A stretch of 64,000 nucleotides of DNA from Amycolatopsis sp. QT-25 (GTDB taxonomy: Bacteria; Actinomycetota; Actinomycetes; Mycobacteriales; Pseudonocardiaceae). The first letter of the stretch is position 1. The number at the start of each line of letters is the position of its first letter. The stretch spans positions 2,542,001 to 2,606,000 of the forward strand of contig NZ_CP120210.1 of NCBI RefSeq assembly GCF_029369745.1. Reading direction: 5' to 3'. Under the pieces are notes generated by a model, which did no database searches, was not told where the DNA came from, and worked only from the letters and a program-made list of their open reading frames with translations. This document shows, piece after piece, positions 28,098 through 41,856 of this stretch. The position numbers and the translations under genes were made by a program.

Positions 28098-29663
28098 CTA
28101 CTCGCGCCACCCCGCCAGCTCGACCCCCTTCGCGACGTCCACCCGGTACCCGAGCGTCACGACGCCCTTCGCTGCCGGAGCGAGCGTCAGCCGCCAGATG
28201 AACTCACCCAGCTCGGTCCGCTCCACCGGCTCCGGCACGGTGCGCACGTCGCGGACGGTGATCGCGTCGTCCCGGGAGACCGGTGCCTGGTCCAGCACGG
28301 TCACCACGGCTTCGCGCGGGCTGTGGTTGGCGATCGTCGTGGTGTAGGCGGCCTCCCGTTTCCGGACGCCGGACAGCGTCGCCTTGCTCGCCGAACGGTG
28401 CGAAAGTTCTCGCTCGACCCGGATCCGGTCGTCCACGCCGAGGGCGAGTTCGAGTTCCTCGCCCGGCGCCCAGACCTCCAGCCGGGTGGTGCCGACGAAC
28501 TCCGTCTCGTGGAACACCGACGCCTTCCCCGGTCGCAACGTGTGCTCCGAGGTGTTGACCACGGTCGCCCGCAGGTACGCCTCCGGTGACACGGCCGGAG
28601 CGGTGACATAGCCCAGTTTCGCCGTCAGCTCCAGCTGCGCGAGCGTGGTGCGGTGGCCCTGCGCTCCCGACGGCACCGCCACCGGACGGCCCGGCCGGTA
28701 GGTGACCGCGGTGGTGCCCTGTTCGGCGGACGCGGTCCGCATCGCCATCGGGGGCGCGGCGGCGGCGGGCATGCCCGCCGACTCGGGGATCCCCCCACCC
28801 GCGGGCGAGGCGCTGCCGTACGCGGCGCGCGCCATCAACGGCTGGACCGGCCGGACACGGTCGAGGAACCACGGTTCGAGCTCCGGTACCTCGACCGTGT
28901 TCGCCGGCCGCGCGGTGGACAGGGCCAGCTCGCATTCCGGCCAGTCCTCACCGGTGTGCTGGGTGATGCGCCCATACCAGGTCACCGCGACGTCCTCACC
29001 GCGCACGCGGACGTCGTAACCGGGTTCCCAGCTCGCGTTCGCGACCACATAGGACAGTTCGAGACCGATCTCGGCGCCGTTCTCCCGGCTCTCCACCTCG
29101 ACCGTGACCGTCGCGCTGTCCACTTCGGACATGCCTTGTTTCGCTTCGATCTCCCGGTCCAGCGCCTTGAGGTCGTCACGCAACCGGGCGAGACGGATGC
29201 CGAGTTCGCGGCGTCTCCCCAGCGCCTCGGCCAGTTGCCCGCCGAGTGCCTCGGTGACTTCGGCGACCCGGGGCGGCTCCGCCGTACCCGCCGCCAGTGC
29301 CTTCGCGAAACTGCCACCACTCCGCTTCGCCACCCCGGTCAGCAGGTCGACCTTGGTGGTCTCCGCGGCGACAGCGTCCGCGACCTCGTCGACGGCCGCC
29401 TGCTCGGCCCGCCGCCGCTCGGTCAGCGCGCGCAGGGAAACGTCCGCGGGGGCGGGATGACGCTCGACGGTGACGTCGACCCCGGCGATGACCGCCGGGC
29501 CGGTCCCGGTGACCCGGACCGAATCGGTGTCCAGGTTCCACGGCAGGCCTGCGAAGGCGAAGCGCGTTTCCCCGTCCAGGCCCGCCGAGGCCCGCCTCGT
29601 GATCCGGGCATGGTGCGGGTAGACGGTGACGGCGACGATCGGTGCTTCCAGGGTGCTCGGCAT
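28098..29663 (-). CDS. MuiA-like DUF4139 protein
   Basis: This is a 521-residue protein of the mucoidy inhibitor A / DUF4139 family. The N-terminal DUF4140-type domain (VAVTVYPHHARITRRASAGL) is followed by a coiled-coil segment near residues 80-180. The DUF4139 beta-rich part (ASWEPGYDVRVRG, LSTARPAN, DRIRVERELSHRSASK) comes next, interrupted by a Pro/Ala/Gly/Met-rich linker around residues 285-310. There is no signal peptide. The biochemical role of the family is unknown. Confidence 0.87.
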   Translation of the reverse strand: MPSTLEAPIVAVTVYPHHARITRRASAGLDGETRFAFAGLPWNLDTDSVRVTGTGPAVIAGVDVTVERHPAPADVSLRALTERRRAEQAAVDEVADAVAAETTKVDLLTGVAKRSGGSFAKALAAGTAEPPRVAEVTEALGGQLAEALGRRRELGIRLARLRDDLKALDREIEAKQGMSEVDSATVTVEVESRENGAEIGLELSYVVANASWEPGYDVRVRGEDVAVTWYGRITQHTGEDWPECELALSTARPANTVEVPELEPWFLDRVRPVQPLMARAAYGSASPAGGGIPESAGMPAAAAPPMAMRTASAEQGTTAVTYRPGRPVAVPSGAQGHRTTLAQLELTAKLGYVTAPAVSPEAYLRATVVNTSEHTLRPGKASVFHETEFVGTTRLEVWAPGEELELALGVDDRIRVERELSHRSASKATLSGVRKREAAYTTTIANHSPREAVVTVLDQAPVSRDDAITVRDVRTVPEPVERTELGEFIWRLTLAPAAKGVVTLGYRVDVAKGVELAGWRE

Positions 29664-29746
29664 GCCCCCGACGTTAGTCTCTTGACACTCGTTCGGGTGG
29701 CCGGAAACCTCAGCTGCGTCTTGCCCTTCCGCCCTTTGGGGGTCAC

Positions 29747-31558
29747 GTGAGAGTCGCCAGGCTCGCCGCCTTGTTCACCGCCGTCCTGGTTCTTCCAGCG
29801 ACCGCCCTGCCCGCCCAAGCCGACGCGCCACCGGCGCCGGTCTTCGAAAACGGCCAGGCGCAACCGGTGTTCGACCCGGCCGACGTCATCCGGGAGAACG
29901 TCTGGGTCACCGCGCCGGTCGACAGCGACCGCGACGGCAAGCACGACCTCGTGCACGCCGAGGTCGTGCGGCCCCGCGCGACACAGCAGGGCATGAAGGT
30001 CCCGGTCGTCTACCAGGCCAGCCCGTATTACGCGGGCGGCAACGACGTCGCGAACCACAACGTCGACGTCGAGCTGTACGTACCCGGTGCGAAGCGGCCC
30101 GCAGCGGGCCCGCGGATCGCGACCAAGACCGTCGGCCCGAACCCGGCGCCGATCGGCTGGCGGTACCAGGACTACTTCACCGCCCGTGGTTTCGCCGTGG
30201 TGTACGGGGAATCGCTCGGCAGCGGTCAGTCCACCGGCTGCCCGAGCACCGGCGACGTCAACGAGACCATCGGTGCCAAGTCCATTGTGGACTGGCTGAA
30301 CGGCCGCGCGACGGCCCGTGACGCGGCGGGCAAGGCCGCCGTCGCGGACTGGAGCACCGGCAAGACCGGCATGATGGGCGTCTCCTACAACGGGACGCTG
30401 CCCAACGCCGTGGCCAGCACGGGCGTCGAGGGGCTGGAGACGATCGTCCCGATCGCGGCGATCTCCAGCTGGTACGACTACTACCGCAACGACGGCGCCG
30501 TCGTCGCCGCCGGCGGTTTCCAGGGCGAAGACGCGGACGTGCTCGCGGATTACGTCTACACGCGCCAGGATCGCGCCGTCTGCCGCCCGTCGATCGACGG
30601 CATCGCGGTCGACCAGGACCGGGTGACCGGTGACTACAGCCGCTTCTGGGACGTGCGGAACTATCGCAACGACGTGCACAAGGTGCGCGCTTCGGTGCTC
30701 GTGGTGCACGGCCTCGGCGACTGGAACGTCAAGACCGACCAGGGCACGCGGTGGTACGAGATGCTCAAGCGGCACGGTGTCGAGCACAAGATCTGGCTGC
30801 ACCAGGCCGGGCACGCCGATCCGTACAGCCTTCGCCGCGACGTCTGGCTCGCCACCCTGAACAAGTGGATGTCGCACTACCTCTACGACCTGGACAACGG
30901 CATCGAGCGCGAGCCGAAGGCCACCATCCAGCGTGAGGACAAGTCGTGGGTGGACGAGCCGGAGTGGCCGTTGCCCGGCACCCAGGACGTGAAGCTCTAC
31001 CCGTGGCCCGGTGGTTCCTCGAAGGGCAAGCTCGACACCCGCAACCCCGTTCCGGGCAAGGCCGCCGTCGAGAGGCTGGCGGACGACGCGAGCAAGACGA
31101 TCGAGCAGCTCGCCGCCGCGACGTCGTCGGGCAACCGGCTGTTGTACGCGACCACCGCGGCGAAGCAGCCCGTGCGTCTCTCCGGAACGGTGAAGACGGA
31201 CCTGTCGCTGTCCTTCGACAAGCCGGCCGCGAACGTGACCGCGGTGCTCCTCGACCGCGCTCCGGACGGGACGGCGAAGGTGATCACCCGCGGCTGGACC
31301 GACCCGCAGAACCGGCGCGACCCCGCCCGCACCGAGCCGATCACCCCTGGTGAGAACTTCAAGGTCGAGGTCGAGCTGGTTGCGAAGGACTACCTGCTCG
31401 CGGCCGGGCACAAGATCGAGTTCCTGGTGGCCTCCAGCGACCACGACTACACGCTCCGGCCGAAGCCCGGTGCCGGTGTCTCGGTCGAGCTGAACCGGAG
31501 CTCGCTGGTACTGCCGGTGGCGGGCGGCAAGCCCGCGCTGCGTGCCGCTTTCGGCTGA
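29747..31558 (+). CDS. Secreted Xaa-Pro dipeptidyl-peptidase (S15 / CocE-NonD)
   Basis: This is a 603-residue exported peptidase that should remove X-Pro dipeptides from peptide N-termini. The signal peptide RVARLAALFTAVLVLPATAL ends near PAQA before DAPP. The hydrolase domain has the nucleophile in MMGVSYNGTLP (Ser near residue 212) and a typical S15 segment VVYGESLGSGQSTGCPSTGD. The C-terminal jelly-roll domain includes ITPGENFKVEVELVAKDYLL. A 14-bp hairpin follows. It could also be a cocaine-esterase-like acylhydrolase of the same fold. Confidence 0.9.
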   Translation: MRVARLAALFTAVLVLPATALPAQADAPPAPVFENGQAQPVFDPADVIRENVWVTAPVDSDRDGKHDLVHAEVVRPRATQQGMKVPVVYQASPYYAGGNDVANHNVDVELYVPGAKRPAAGPRIATKTVGPNPAPIGWRYQDYFTARGFAVVYGESLGSGQSTGCPSTGDVNETIGAKSIVDWLNGRATARDAAGKAAVADWSTGKTGMMGVSYNGTLPNAVASTGVEGLETIVPIAAISSWYDYYRNDGAVVAAGGFQGEDADVLADYVYTRQDRAVCRPSIDGIAVDQDRVTGDYSRFWDVRNYRNDVHKVRASVLVVHGLGDWNVKTDQGTRWYEMLKRHGVEHKIWLHQAGHADPYSLRRDVWLATLNKWMSHYLYDLDNGIEREPKATIQREDKSWVDEPEWPLPGTQDVKLYPWPGGSSKGKLDTRNPVPGKAAVERLADDASKTIEQLAAATSSGNRLLYATTAAKQPVRLSGTVKTDLSLSFDKPAANVTAVLLDRAPDGTAKVITRGWTDPQNRRDPARTEPITPGENFKVEVELVAKDYLLAAGHKIEFLVASSDHDYTLRPKPGAGVSVELNRSSLVLPVAGGKPALRAAFG

Positions 31559-31570
31559 GCGAACCCGCTC

Positions 31571-31607
31571 CGGATGCCACGTCCCCGCGTGCAGGACGTG
31601 GCATCCG
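31571..31607 (+). terminator. Terminator after the S15 peptidase gene
   Basis: CGGATGCCACGTCC (31571-31584) pairs perfectly with 31594-31607 around a 9-nt loop, 12 bp after the stop. Confidence 0.8.
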
Positions 31608-31713
31608 GCGTTCCGGATGGAAAACACCTACCCGACCTCGGGCTTGTACGGAAAATGTATTTCTTGCGGCTTTGCTTCGGCCTGTCCGGCTTCCCCACCT
31701 GATGGAGGTCTCC

Positions 31714-32568
31714 ATGTCCAGGTTGCGCCGTTTCGCCGTACTCGCCGCGGCCGCCGTCCTGCCCGCGCTCGGCCTGACCCTCGCCGGTACGACGCAGGCG
31801 TCGGCCGCCCCGAACTTCCAGGTCCCCTTCAAATGCGGCGTCACGGTCACGGCGGCGACGTTCAGCGGGCACAGCCCGGCGAACTCGGTCGACTTCCAGA
31901 AGTCGGGGATCACCGGGATGCCGGTGCTGGCGTCGGCGGGCGGCACCGTCACCCGGGTCGCCAACGAAGGCAGCACGAGCTACGGACGCTGGGTCGAGAT
32001 CGACCACGGCGGCGGCTGGCGCACCCGCTACGCCCACCTGTCGACCCAATCCGTCTCGGTCGGCCAGGCCGTCGGCCTCGGCAAGCAGATCGGCACGGCG
32101 GGAGCGACCGGCGGGGTGACCGGCCCGCACCTGCACTTCGAACAGCGGCTGAACGGGGTGGCGCAGAAGGCGGTGCTGCACGGGGTCGCGGTGCCGTACT
32201 ACGGCCACACCAACTTCACCAGCAAGAACGCGTGCGGCGGCAACCCGCACGAAGCCACCGAGGTATGCGGCAGCGGCTTCTCGGTCGTCGATTCGCAGGG
32301 GCTCGCGAACGGTGCCGGAACGGCGTACCTGCTTTACAACGCCTCGACCAAGGCCAACTGCGCCACCACGCTGAAGGCGGTTTCGCTCGGCACCGCGTCG
32401 CCGGTGTCGGCGTTCCTCGAAGTCCAGGGTTCCGCTCGCGTGACCGACTCCGGCAGTTTCACCTACTACGCCGGACCGGTAAAGAAGACGGCCGCCTCGA
32501 CCTGCGTCAAGTGGGGTGGCTCGGTCGGGACGAACGCCTACGAGAGCCCGTTCGAACACTGCGGCTGA
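31714..32568 (+). CDS. Secreted M23 peptidase (LysM-less peptidoglycan endopeptidase)
   Basis: This is a 284-residue exported protein. The signal peptide SRLRRFAVLAAAAVLPALG ends near ASA before APNF. The M23 zinc ligands appear as FSGHSPANSVDF (H and D) and GPHLHFEQ (H-x-H), with RWVEIDHGGGWRTRYAHLS between. The C-terminal 110 residues are an uncharacterised Thr/Ser-rich domain with four cysteines. It probably hydrolyses peptide cross-bridges in cell walls, its own or those of competitors. ATG 31714 has GGAGG at good spacing. Confidence 0.9.
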   Translation: MSRLRRFAVLAAAAVLPALGLTLAGTTQASAAPNFQVPFKCGVTVTAATFSGHSPANSVDFQKSGITGMPVLASAGGTVTRVANEGSTSYGRWVEIDHGGGWRTRYAHLSTQSVSVGQAVGLGKQIGTAGATGGVTGPHLHFEQRLNGVAQKAVLHGVAVPYYGHTNFTSKNACGGNPHEATEVCGSGFSVVDSQGLANGAGTAYLLYNASTKANCATTLKAVSLGTASPVSAFLEVQGSARVTDSGSFTYYAGPVKKTAASTCVKWGGSVGTNAYESPFEHCG

Positions 32569-32640
32569 CCCCGCGGGGCCGGGCACTGTAGACCACCTCA
32601 CCGACAAGGACGGCGTCCCCGCGACCCCGTCCCGCGGCGG

Positions 32641-32668
32641 TTGTCCACAACGGTCCCGGCTGTCCACA
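32641..32668 (+). promoter_or_regulatory. DnaA-box-like pair upstream of the DUF4192 gene
   Basis: TTGTCCACA at 32641-32649 and CTGTCCACA at 32660-32668 match the actinomycete DnaA box fully and with one change, 19 bp apart on the same strand. The role here is unknown. Confidence 0.35.
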
Positions 32669-32718
32669 GATGTGTCCCGCCCCCACCCAGCGGCCCACTT
32701 CCGCCGCAGGGTGGGGGC

Positions 32719-33783
32719 ATGACCACTTCCACCCCGACCGGCAGGACCACGGTCGATCTGACGGATCCGGCGGATCTGCTCGCCGCGATCCCGTACCTCC
32801 TCGGCTTCCACCCCGAGGACTCCGTCGTCGTCTTCGGCCTCCGCGGCCCGGGACGCAAGCAACAGGGCCTCGTCATGCGCGTGGACCTGCCACCGCCGGG
32901 CCTGGAACTCGACCAGGCGCGTGATCTGGCGATCCGGCTCGCCGTGACCGGGCACACCGGTGCCACCGTGGCGGTGATCGGCGGTGGCACCACGAACAAG
33001 GCGGGACGGCCACCGCGACGCCGGTTCATCCGGCGCCTGGAAGCTTCGCTGACCGAGCACGAGATTTCGCTGAAGCATTCGGTGTGGGCGCCGAGTATCG
33101 CCGCCGACGTGCGCTGGGGCTGTTACCGGGAAAGGACCTGTGGCGGTCTCCTGCCGGATCCGCGAGACTCGGTGGCCGCCGCCGTCGTCACCGGTGCCGG
33201 GCAGATCACCCGCGCGAGCCGGGAAGAGGTCGAGCGTCTCTTCGACCCCGTCGCCCCGGAAACGCTCGCCCGACGTGCCGATCTTCTGACCAGGATGGGC
33301 GAACCGCCCTGGCGAGGGGAAGATCTCGTCGTGGCGGGAGTCGACGAGGTGAACGCCGCGCTCGCCCGCACCGACGCCGGCGACCGGACGATCACCGACG
33401 AGCAGGCCGTGCGGCTGGCCTGGGCCCTTTCCCTGGTCGAGGTCCGAGGTGCCTGCCTGCTCACCGCGGCCCCCGCGGATTCACCCCTCGCCCGCACGGC
33501 GGAGGAACTCTGGCTCACGCTGGCCCGGGAGCTCCCGGCACCGGAAGCCGCCGAGGCACTGGCGCTGAAGGCACACGCCGCCTACGTCCGCGGCGACCTG
33601 GCGACAGCCGGGATCGCCCTGGTCCGGGCCGGTGAAGCCGATCCCGAACACGGGCTGACGAAGTTGCTGACCAGCGCGCTGGACGCGATGGTGGAGCCGT
33701 CCGAAGTGGCCAGGGTGGTCCTGCGGCAGCGGGACGAAGGAACCCCCGAGATCCGCCTCAGGCGGTCTGGCGGGACCGGGTGA
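32719..33783 (+). CDS. DUF4192 domain protein
   Basis: This is a 354-residue soluble actinobacterial protein of unknown function. The N-terminal signature is [20 protein letters not shown] followed by [11 protein letters not shown]. The C-terminal half is helical and alanine-rich with TPR-like character ([20 protein letters not shown]). Its 3' end overlaps the convergent galE by 26 bp. ATG 32719 gives the conserved start [14 protein letters not shown]. Confidence 0.85.
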   Translation: MTTSTPTGRTTVDLTDPADLLAAIPYLLGFHPEDSVVVFGLRGPGRKQQGLVMRVDLPPPGLELDQARDLAIRLAVTGHTGATVAVIGGGTTNKAGRPPRRRFIRRLEASLTEHEISLKHSVWAPSIAADVRWGCYRERTCGGLLPDPRDSVAAAVVTGAGQITRASREEVERLFDPVAPETLARRADLLTRMGEPPWRGEDLVVAGVDEVNAALARTDAGDRTITDEQAVRLAWALSLVEVRGACLLTAAPADSPLARTAEELWLTLARELPAPEAAEALALKAHAAYVRGDLATAGIALVRAGEADPEHGLTKLLTSALDAMVEPSEVARVVLRQRDEGTPEIRLRRSGGTG

Positions 33784-34750
33784 ACGTCCAGGCGTCGGCC
33801 ACGATGCCGTCGAGGTCGGTGCGCTCGGGTTTCCAGCCGAGTTCGTCGTTCGCCCGTTCGCTGGAGGCCACCAGCACCGACGGGTCGCCCGCCCGGCGCG
33901 GCGCGACCGCGGCGGGGATCTCGTGACCGGTGGTGCGGCGGCACGCCTCGATCACCTCGAGCACGGAGAAACCGGTGCCGCTGCCGAGGTTGTAGACGCG
34001 GTGCTCGCCGTCGGCCGCGTGGCGCAGGGCCAGCAGGTGCGCGTCGGCGAGGTCGACCACGTGGATGTAGTCGCGGATGGCGGTGCCGTCGGCGGTCGGG
34101 TAGTCGTCACCGAAGATCTGGATCCGCTCGCGGTCCCCGGTGACGACCTGGAGCACGAGGGGGATCAGATGGGTTTCGGTGGCGTGCCGTTCGCCGAAGG
34201 AGCCGTAGGCGCCGGCGACGTTGAAGTAGCGCAGGCTGACGGCGGCGATGCCATGGGCGCGCGAGAACGAGGTGATCGCGTGGTCGATGGCCAGCTTCGT
34301 CGCGCCGTAGGTGTTGGTCGGCCGCGTCGGTGCCGTCTCCGGGATGGGGGAGGACTCCGGTTCGCCGTAGGTGGCCGCGGTGGAGGAGAACACCAGCCGC
34401 TTCGTGCCGTGATCGCGCATTGCTTCCAGCAGGCGAAGCGAGGTCAGGACATTGCCTTCCCAGTACTTCGCCGGATCCGTCATCGATTCGCCGACCAGCG
34501 ACTTCGCGGCGAAGTGGAGGACACCGTCGAATCCGTCGCCGAGAAGGCGCTGAGCGACCTCGGCGGCGTCACCCTCGACGAAGGTGGCGTCGGGGTGCAC
34601 CGCGTCGGCGTGCCCGGTGGAGAGGTCGTCGACCACGGTGACGTCGTGCCCGGCCTCGATGAGGCGGGCCGCGCAGACACTGCCCACATAACCGGCGCCG
34701 CCCGTCACCATCAGCTTCAGGGTCTTGGTCGGTTCGTCGGTCACGTTCAC
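33758..34750 (-). CDS. galE: UDP-glucose 4-epimerase
   Basis: GalE interconverts UDP-galactose and UDP-glucose in the Leloir pathway and supplies UDP-galactose for cell-wall glycans. The 330-residue SDR enzyme has the NAD motif TGGAGYVG, the catalytic YGATK (Y-x3-K) with the upstream Ser/Thr in [10 protein letters not shown], and the family end [21 protein letters not shown] 34750 with AGAAAGG upstream is chosen over the GTG at 34744. It lies behind galK in the same direction, 219 bp away. Confidence 0.95.
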   Translation of the reverse strand: MNVTDEPTKTLKLMVTGGAGYVGSVCAARLIEAGHDVTVVDDLSTGHADAVHPDATFVEGDAAEVAQRLLGDGFDGVLHFAAKSLVGESMTDPAKYWEGNVLTSLRLLEAMRDHGTKRLVFSSTAATYGEPESSPIPETAPTRPTNTYGATKLAIDHAITSFSRAHGIAAVSLRYFNVAGAYGSFGERHATETHLIPLVLQVVTGDRERIQIFGDDYPTADGTAIRDYIHVVDLADAHLLALRHAADGEHRVYNLGSGTGFSVLEVIEACRRTTGHEIPAAVAPRRAGDPSVLVASSERANDELGWKPERTDLDGIVADAWTFTRSRQTA

Positions 34751-34969
34751 GCCTTTCTGCTGCGGATGCGGTCGCGGCCCAGTGTCCTCGCCCGCGGGCA
34801 CAGGGCGCGGCCGGGGGTGCGGGTGCGGGCCACGGGATCCGGCTTCGGCGTGTTCGCCCTGGAAACACGCGAGTTCCGTCTCCCCGCACGCGTGTCCCGT
34901 GCCTGGACACGCGAATCACGCCGAAGCGGCTTTCGCGGCACGCCCCGGTATCGCGGGGCCGCCGCTGGG
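34751..34969. other. galK-galE intergenic region with CACGCGAG repeats
   Basis: No gene is seen. The phrases CACGCGAGTTCCGTCTCC (34866-34883) and CACGCGAATCACGCC (34908-34922) repeat those at 11155-11190 almost exactly. A separate galE promoter may lie here. Confidence 0.5.
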
Positions 34970-36147
<1,178 letters not shown>

Positions 36148-36151
<4 letters not shown>

Positions 36152-36840
36152 CTGGCCTGCGCCAGCACGGCGTGCAACGCCGACACGGGAACCTGTGCGG
36201 TGGTGCTCCCGCCGGTGACCTCTATGGTCCCGCCGGGTGCCGCCTTGCCGACCTTGACCCGGCTGCCGGGCACGATGCCGACGAATTTGAGCTCCGTCAT
36301 CAGCCTCTCGTCCAGCTGCACGTGCTCGGCGATCCGGCGGATCTCGACCTCGCCGCCACCCATCCGGGCGAACTCGTCGAGCCGCACGAGGTCGGCCTCG
36401 GCGGGCGGGGCGGGATCACCGTCGCCGAGCTTGTCCAGCCCGGGGATCGGGTTGCCGTAGGGCGAGGTGGTGGGGTGGTCGAGCAGCTTGACCAGCTTGC
36501 GCTCGACGGCCTCGCTCATCACGTGTTCCCAGCGGCAGGCCTCGTTGTGAACGTGCTCCCACTCCAGGCCGATGACATCGACCAGGAGGCGCTCGGCCAG
36601 GCGATGCTTGCGCATGACCGCGATGGCGAGCTCGCGACCGTGGTCGGTCAGCTGCAGGTGCCTGTCGTCCGCGACCACGACCAGTCCGTCGCGTTCCATC
36701 CTGGCGACGGTCTGGCTCACGGTCGGGCCGCTCTGCTGCAGCCGCTCCGCGATCCGGGCCCGCAGCGGGACGACACCTTCTTCTTCGAGCTCGTAGATCG
36801 TACGCAAGTACATCTCTGTGGTGTCGATGAGATCGTTCAC
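36148..36840 (-). CDS. ideR: Iron-dependent repressor IdeR (DtxR family)
   Basis: IdeR is the Fe(II)-activated repressor of siderophore and iron-uptake genes and an activator of iron storage. The 230-residue length equals mycobacterial IdeR. It begins [20 protein letters not shown], has the [23 protein letters not shown], metal ligands in [20 protein letters not shown] and RWEHVMSE, and a C-terminal SH3-like domain. GTG 36840 is chosen: AAGGGG lies upstream, while the ATGs further up have none. The dtxR/ideR-galE neighbourhood is also known in corynebacteria. Confidence 0.95.
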
Positions 36841-36976
36841 GCTGTCCCCTTCGTCCGCGTTGCTCATCGTAGTCGCTGGCACCGACAGCGACGCAGGCGT
36901 GGGGAGAACAAGTGCCGGGGCGGGAAAAGTCCCCCCAAGCTGGGCATGGAGTCACGAGTCACGGAAAGATGGGCGG

Positions 36977-37825
36977 ATGCGCCCCATGGTCACCACCGGC
37001 GAACTCGCCGCGCAGCTCTCCGGGCCGGAATCGGCACGCTCCGTGATCCTCGACGTCCGCTGGCGGCTCGCCGGCCCGCCCGGTGCCGAGTCCTACCGGG
37101 AGGCGCATCTCCCGGGCGCGGTGTACGTCGACCTCGACACGGCGCTCGCCGGGGAGCCGGGTGACGGCGGCCGCCATCCGCTGCCGGACCCGGAGACGCT
37201 GCAACGGCACTTGCGGGCGGCCGGGGTTCGCACCGGTCACCCGGTCGTGGTTTACGACGACTCCGACGGTTCGGTCGCGGCCAGGGCGTGGTGGCTGCTG
37301 CGCTGGGCCGGGCACACCGAGGTGGCCGTGCTCGACGGCGGGTTCGCCGCCTGGGCCGAGGAGGAGCGCTCTCTCACCAGCGAGGTCCCCTCGCCCGCGA
37401 AGGGGGACATCGTCGTGAAGCCCGGCGGCATGCCGGTGCTGGACGCGGACGAGGCCGCCACCCTCGCCAGGAACGGGGTGCTCTTCGACGCGCGGGCACA
37501 GCCGAGGTACACGGGGGAGACCGAGCCGATCGACCCGCGCGCCGGGCACATCCCCGGCGCGGTCAACGCCCCCTTCTCCGGGCATCTCGCGGAGGACGGC
37601 CGCTGGCGCGAGGCCGCGGAACTGGCCGAGCGGTTCGAAGGACTCGGCGTCACTCCGGAGACCCCGGTCGGTGTCTACTGTGGATCGGGGGTCACCGCCT
37701 CGTCCGTCGTGCTCGCGCTCGAAGTCGCCGGACACCCGGCGCCGGCGGCGCTGTACGCGGGCTCATGGTCGCACTGGTCCCGTGATCCGGAGCGTCCGGT
37801 GGCCACCGGGGAGCTGCCCGGCTGA
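36977..37825 (+). CDS. sseA: Thiosulfate/3-mercaptopyruvate sulfurtransferase
   Basis: This is a 282-residue enzyme with two rhodanese domains. The N-terminal domain (LDVRWRLAGPPGAESYREAH) is inactive-type and the C-terminal domain has the catalytic cysteine in VYCGSGVTAS. It transfers sulfur from thiosulfate or mercaptopyruvate to an acceptor. CGSGVTA is closer to the thiosulfate/mercaptopyruvate group than to single-domain rhodaneses. ATG 36977 or ATG 36986 could be the start. It is divergent from ideR. Confidence 0.9.
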   Translation: MRPMVTTGELAAQLSGPESARSVILDVRWRLAGPPGAESYREAHLPGAVYVDLDTALAGEPGDGGRHPLPDPETLQRHLRAAGVRTGHPVVVYDDSDGSVAARAWWLLRWAGHTEVAVLDGGFAAWAEEERSLTSEVPSPAKGDIVVKPGGMPVLDADEAATLARNGVLFDARAQPRYTGETEPIDPRAGHIPGAVNAPFSGHLAEDGRWREAAELAERFEGLGVTPETPVGVYCGSGVTASSVVLALEVAGHPAPAALYAGSWSHWSRDPERPVATGELPG

Positions 37826-37895
37826 CCCGCGGGCGGGTCCGGAACGACGCATGAGCCGCGCCCGGCCGCGGGCGCCCTGCACTAGAGTTCGGACC

Positions 37896-39068
37896 ATGCG
37901 AGCACCGGCCGTCGTATGGGACTCCTCGCTGCTGGGTTACGACCTCGGCGGCGAGCATCCGTTCAATCCGGTCCGGCTCGAACTGACCATCCGGCTCGCC
38001 ACCGAACTCGGCGTGCTCGACGGGGTCGAACTGCTTGTCCCCGGCCCGGCGGGCGAAGACGAGTTGCGCCGTGTGCACCTCGGCGAGTACATCGAGGCTG
38101 TCCGGCGAGCGCCGATGACCGGAGCCGATTTCGCGCACGGGCTCGGCACCGAGGACAACCCGGTGTTCACCGGGATGCACGAGGCCTCCGCGCTGGTCGT
38201 CGGCTCGACGTTGCTGGCCGCGCGCAAGATCGCCGAGGGCGAGGCGACCAGGGCGGTGAACATCGCCGGCGGGCTGCACCACGCCATGCCGGGCAAGGCG
38301 TCGGGTTTCTGCGTCTACAACGACTGTTCGGTGGCGATCTCGTGGCTGCTGGACCACGGCTTCGACCGCATCGCCTACGTCGACACCGACGTCCACCACG
38401 GCGACGGTGTGCAGGAGGCGTTCTTCGACGACCCCCGGGTACTGACCGTTTCCCTGCACCAGCATCCGTTCACGTTGTGGCCGGGCACGGGCTATGCGGC
38501 AGAGATCGGCAAGGGCGGGGCCGAAGGCACCGTGGTCAATCTGCCGCTGCCGCCCGGTACTCGCGACGGCGGCTGGCTGCGGGCGTTCGAGGCGGTGGTG
38601 CCGTCGCTGCTGGAGCAGTTCCGGCCGCAGCTCCTCGTCACCCAATGCGGCGTCGACTCCCACGAGGAAGACCCGCTGGCGGACCTCTCGCTCTCGGTGG
38701 ACGGCCATCGGGCCATCTACCGCCGGCTGCGCGAGTTGTCCGAGGCGCACGCCGGCGGCCGCTGGCTCGCCGTGGGCGGCGGTGGCTACCAGCTGATCCG
38801 GGTGGTGCCGCGGTCGTGGACCCATCTGCTCGCCACCGTGCTCGACCGTGACGTCGACCCGGCGACGGCCCTGCCGCCGAACTGGGTCGCGTCGATCTCC
38901 CGGGCGGCGCCGAAGGCCGAGATCCCGCCCCGCATGTCCGACGACCGCGACACCGGCTACGTCCCGTGGGGAGACGGGGCGGACGAACCGGTCGACATCG
39001 CCATCCGCGACACCCGCCGCGCGATCTTCCCGCTGCACGGCCTCGATCCGGACGATCCGAGGGACTGA
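37896..39068 (+). CDS. acuC: AcuC-type protein deacetylase (class I HDAC fold)
   Basis: This is a 390-residue zinc deacetylase of the histone-deacetylase superfamily. Visible are GGLHHAMPGKASGFCVYND, the metal site DTDVHHGDGVQEAFF near residues 163-177 and VGGGGYQLIRVVPRSW. AcuC removes acetyl groups from lysines of acetyl-CoA synthetase and so reactivates it. The next gene, one base away, encodes the matching type of lysine acetyltransferase, so the two form an opposing modification pair in one operon. Confidence 0.93.
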   Translation: MRAPAVVWDSSLLGYDLGGEHPFNPVRLELTIRLATELGVLDGVELLVPGPAGEDELRRVHLGEYIEAVRRAPMTGADFAHGLGTEDNPVFTGMHEASALVVGSTLLAARKIAEGEATRAVNIAGGLHHAMPGKASGFCVYNDCSVAISWLLDHGFDRIAYVDTDVHHGDGVQEAFFDDPRVLTVSLHQHPFTLWPGTGYAAEIGKGGAEGTVVNLPLPPGTRDGGWLRAFEAVVPSLLEQFRPQLLVTQCGVDSHEEDPLADLSLSVDGHRAIYRRLRELSEAHAGGRWLAVGGGGYQLIRVVPRSWTHLLATVLDRDVDPATALPPNWVASISRAAPKAEIPPRMSDDRDTGYVPWGDGADEPVDIAIRDTRRAIFPLHGLDPDDPRD

Positions 39069-39069
39069 C

Positions 39070-41763
<2,694 letters not shown>

Positions 41764-41784
41764 GCCCGGGCAGCACGACGCTGA

Positions 41785-41828
41785 GTACGCCTGGATGCGG
41801 AACCAGGCGTACGAATTACCGCATCCAG
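41785..41828 (+). terminator. Overlapping hairpins after patA
   Basis: GTACGCCTGG (41785-41794) pairs with 41803-41812, and CTGGATGCGG (41791-41800) pairs with 41819-41828. The two stems overlap and exclude each other. They lie 22 bp after the patA stop and probably act as a terminator; a switch is possible but unsupported. Confidence 0.5.
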
Positions 41829-41856
41829 ATGACTGATCGCGGGGGCAGGGAAGCTC

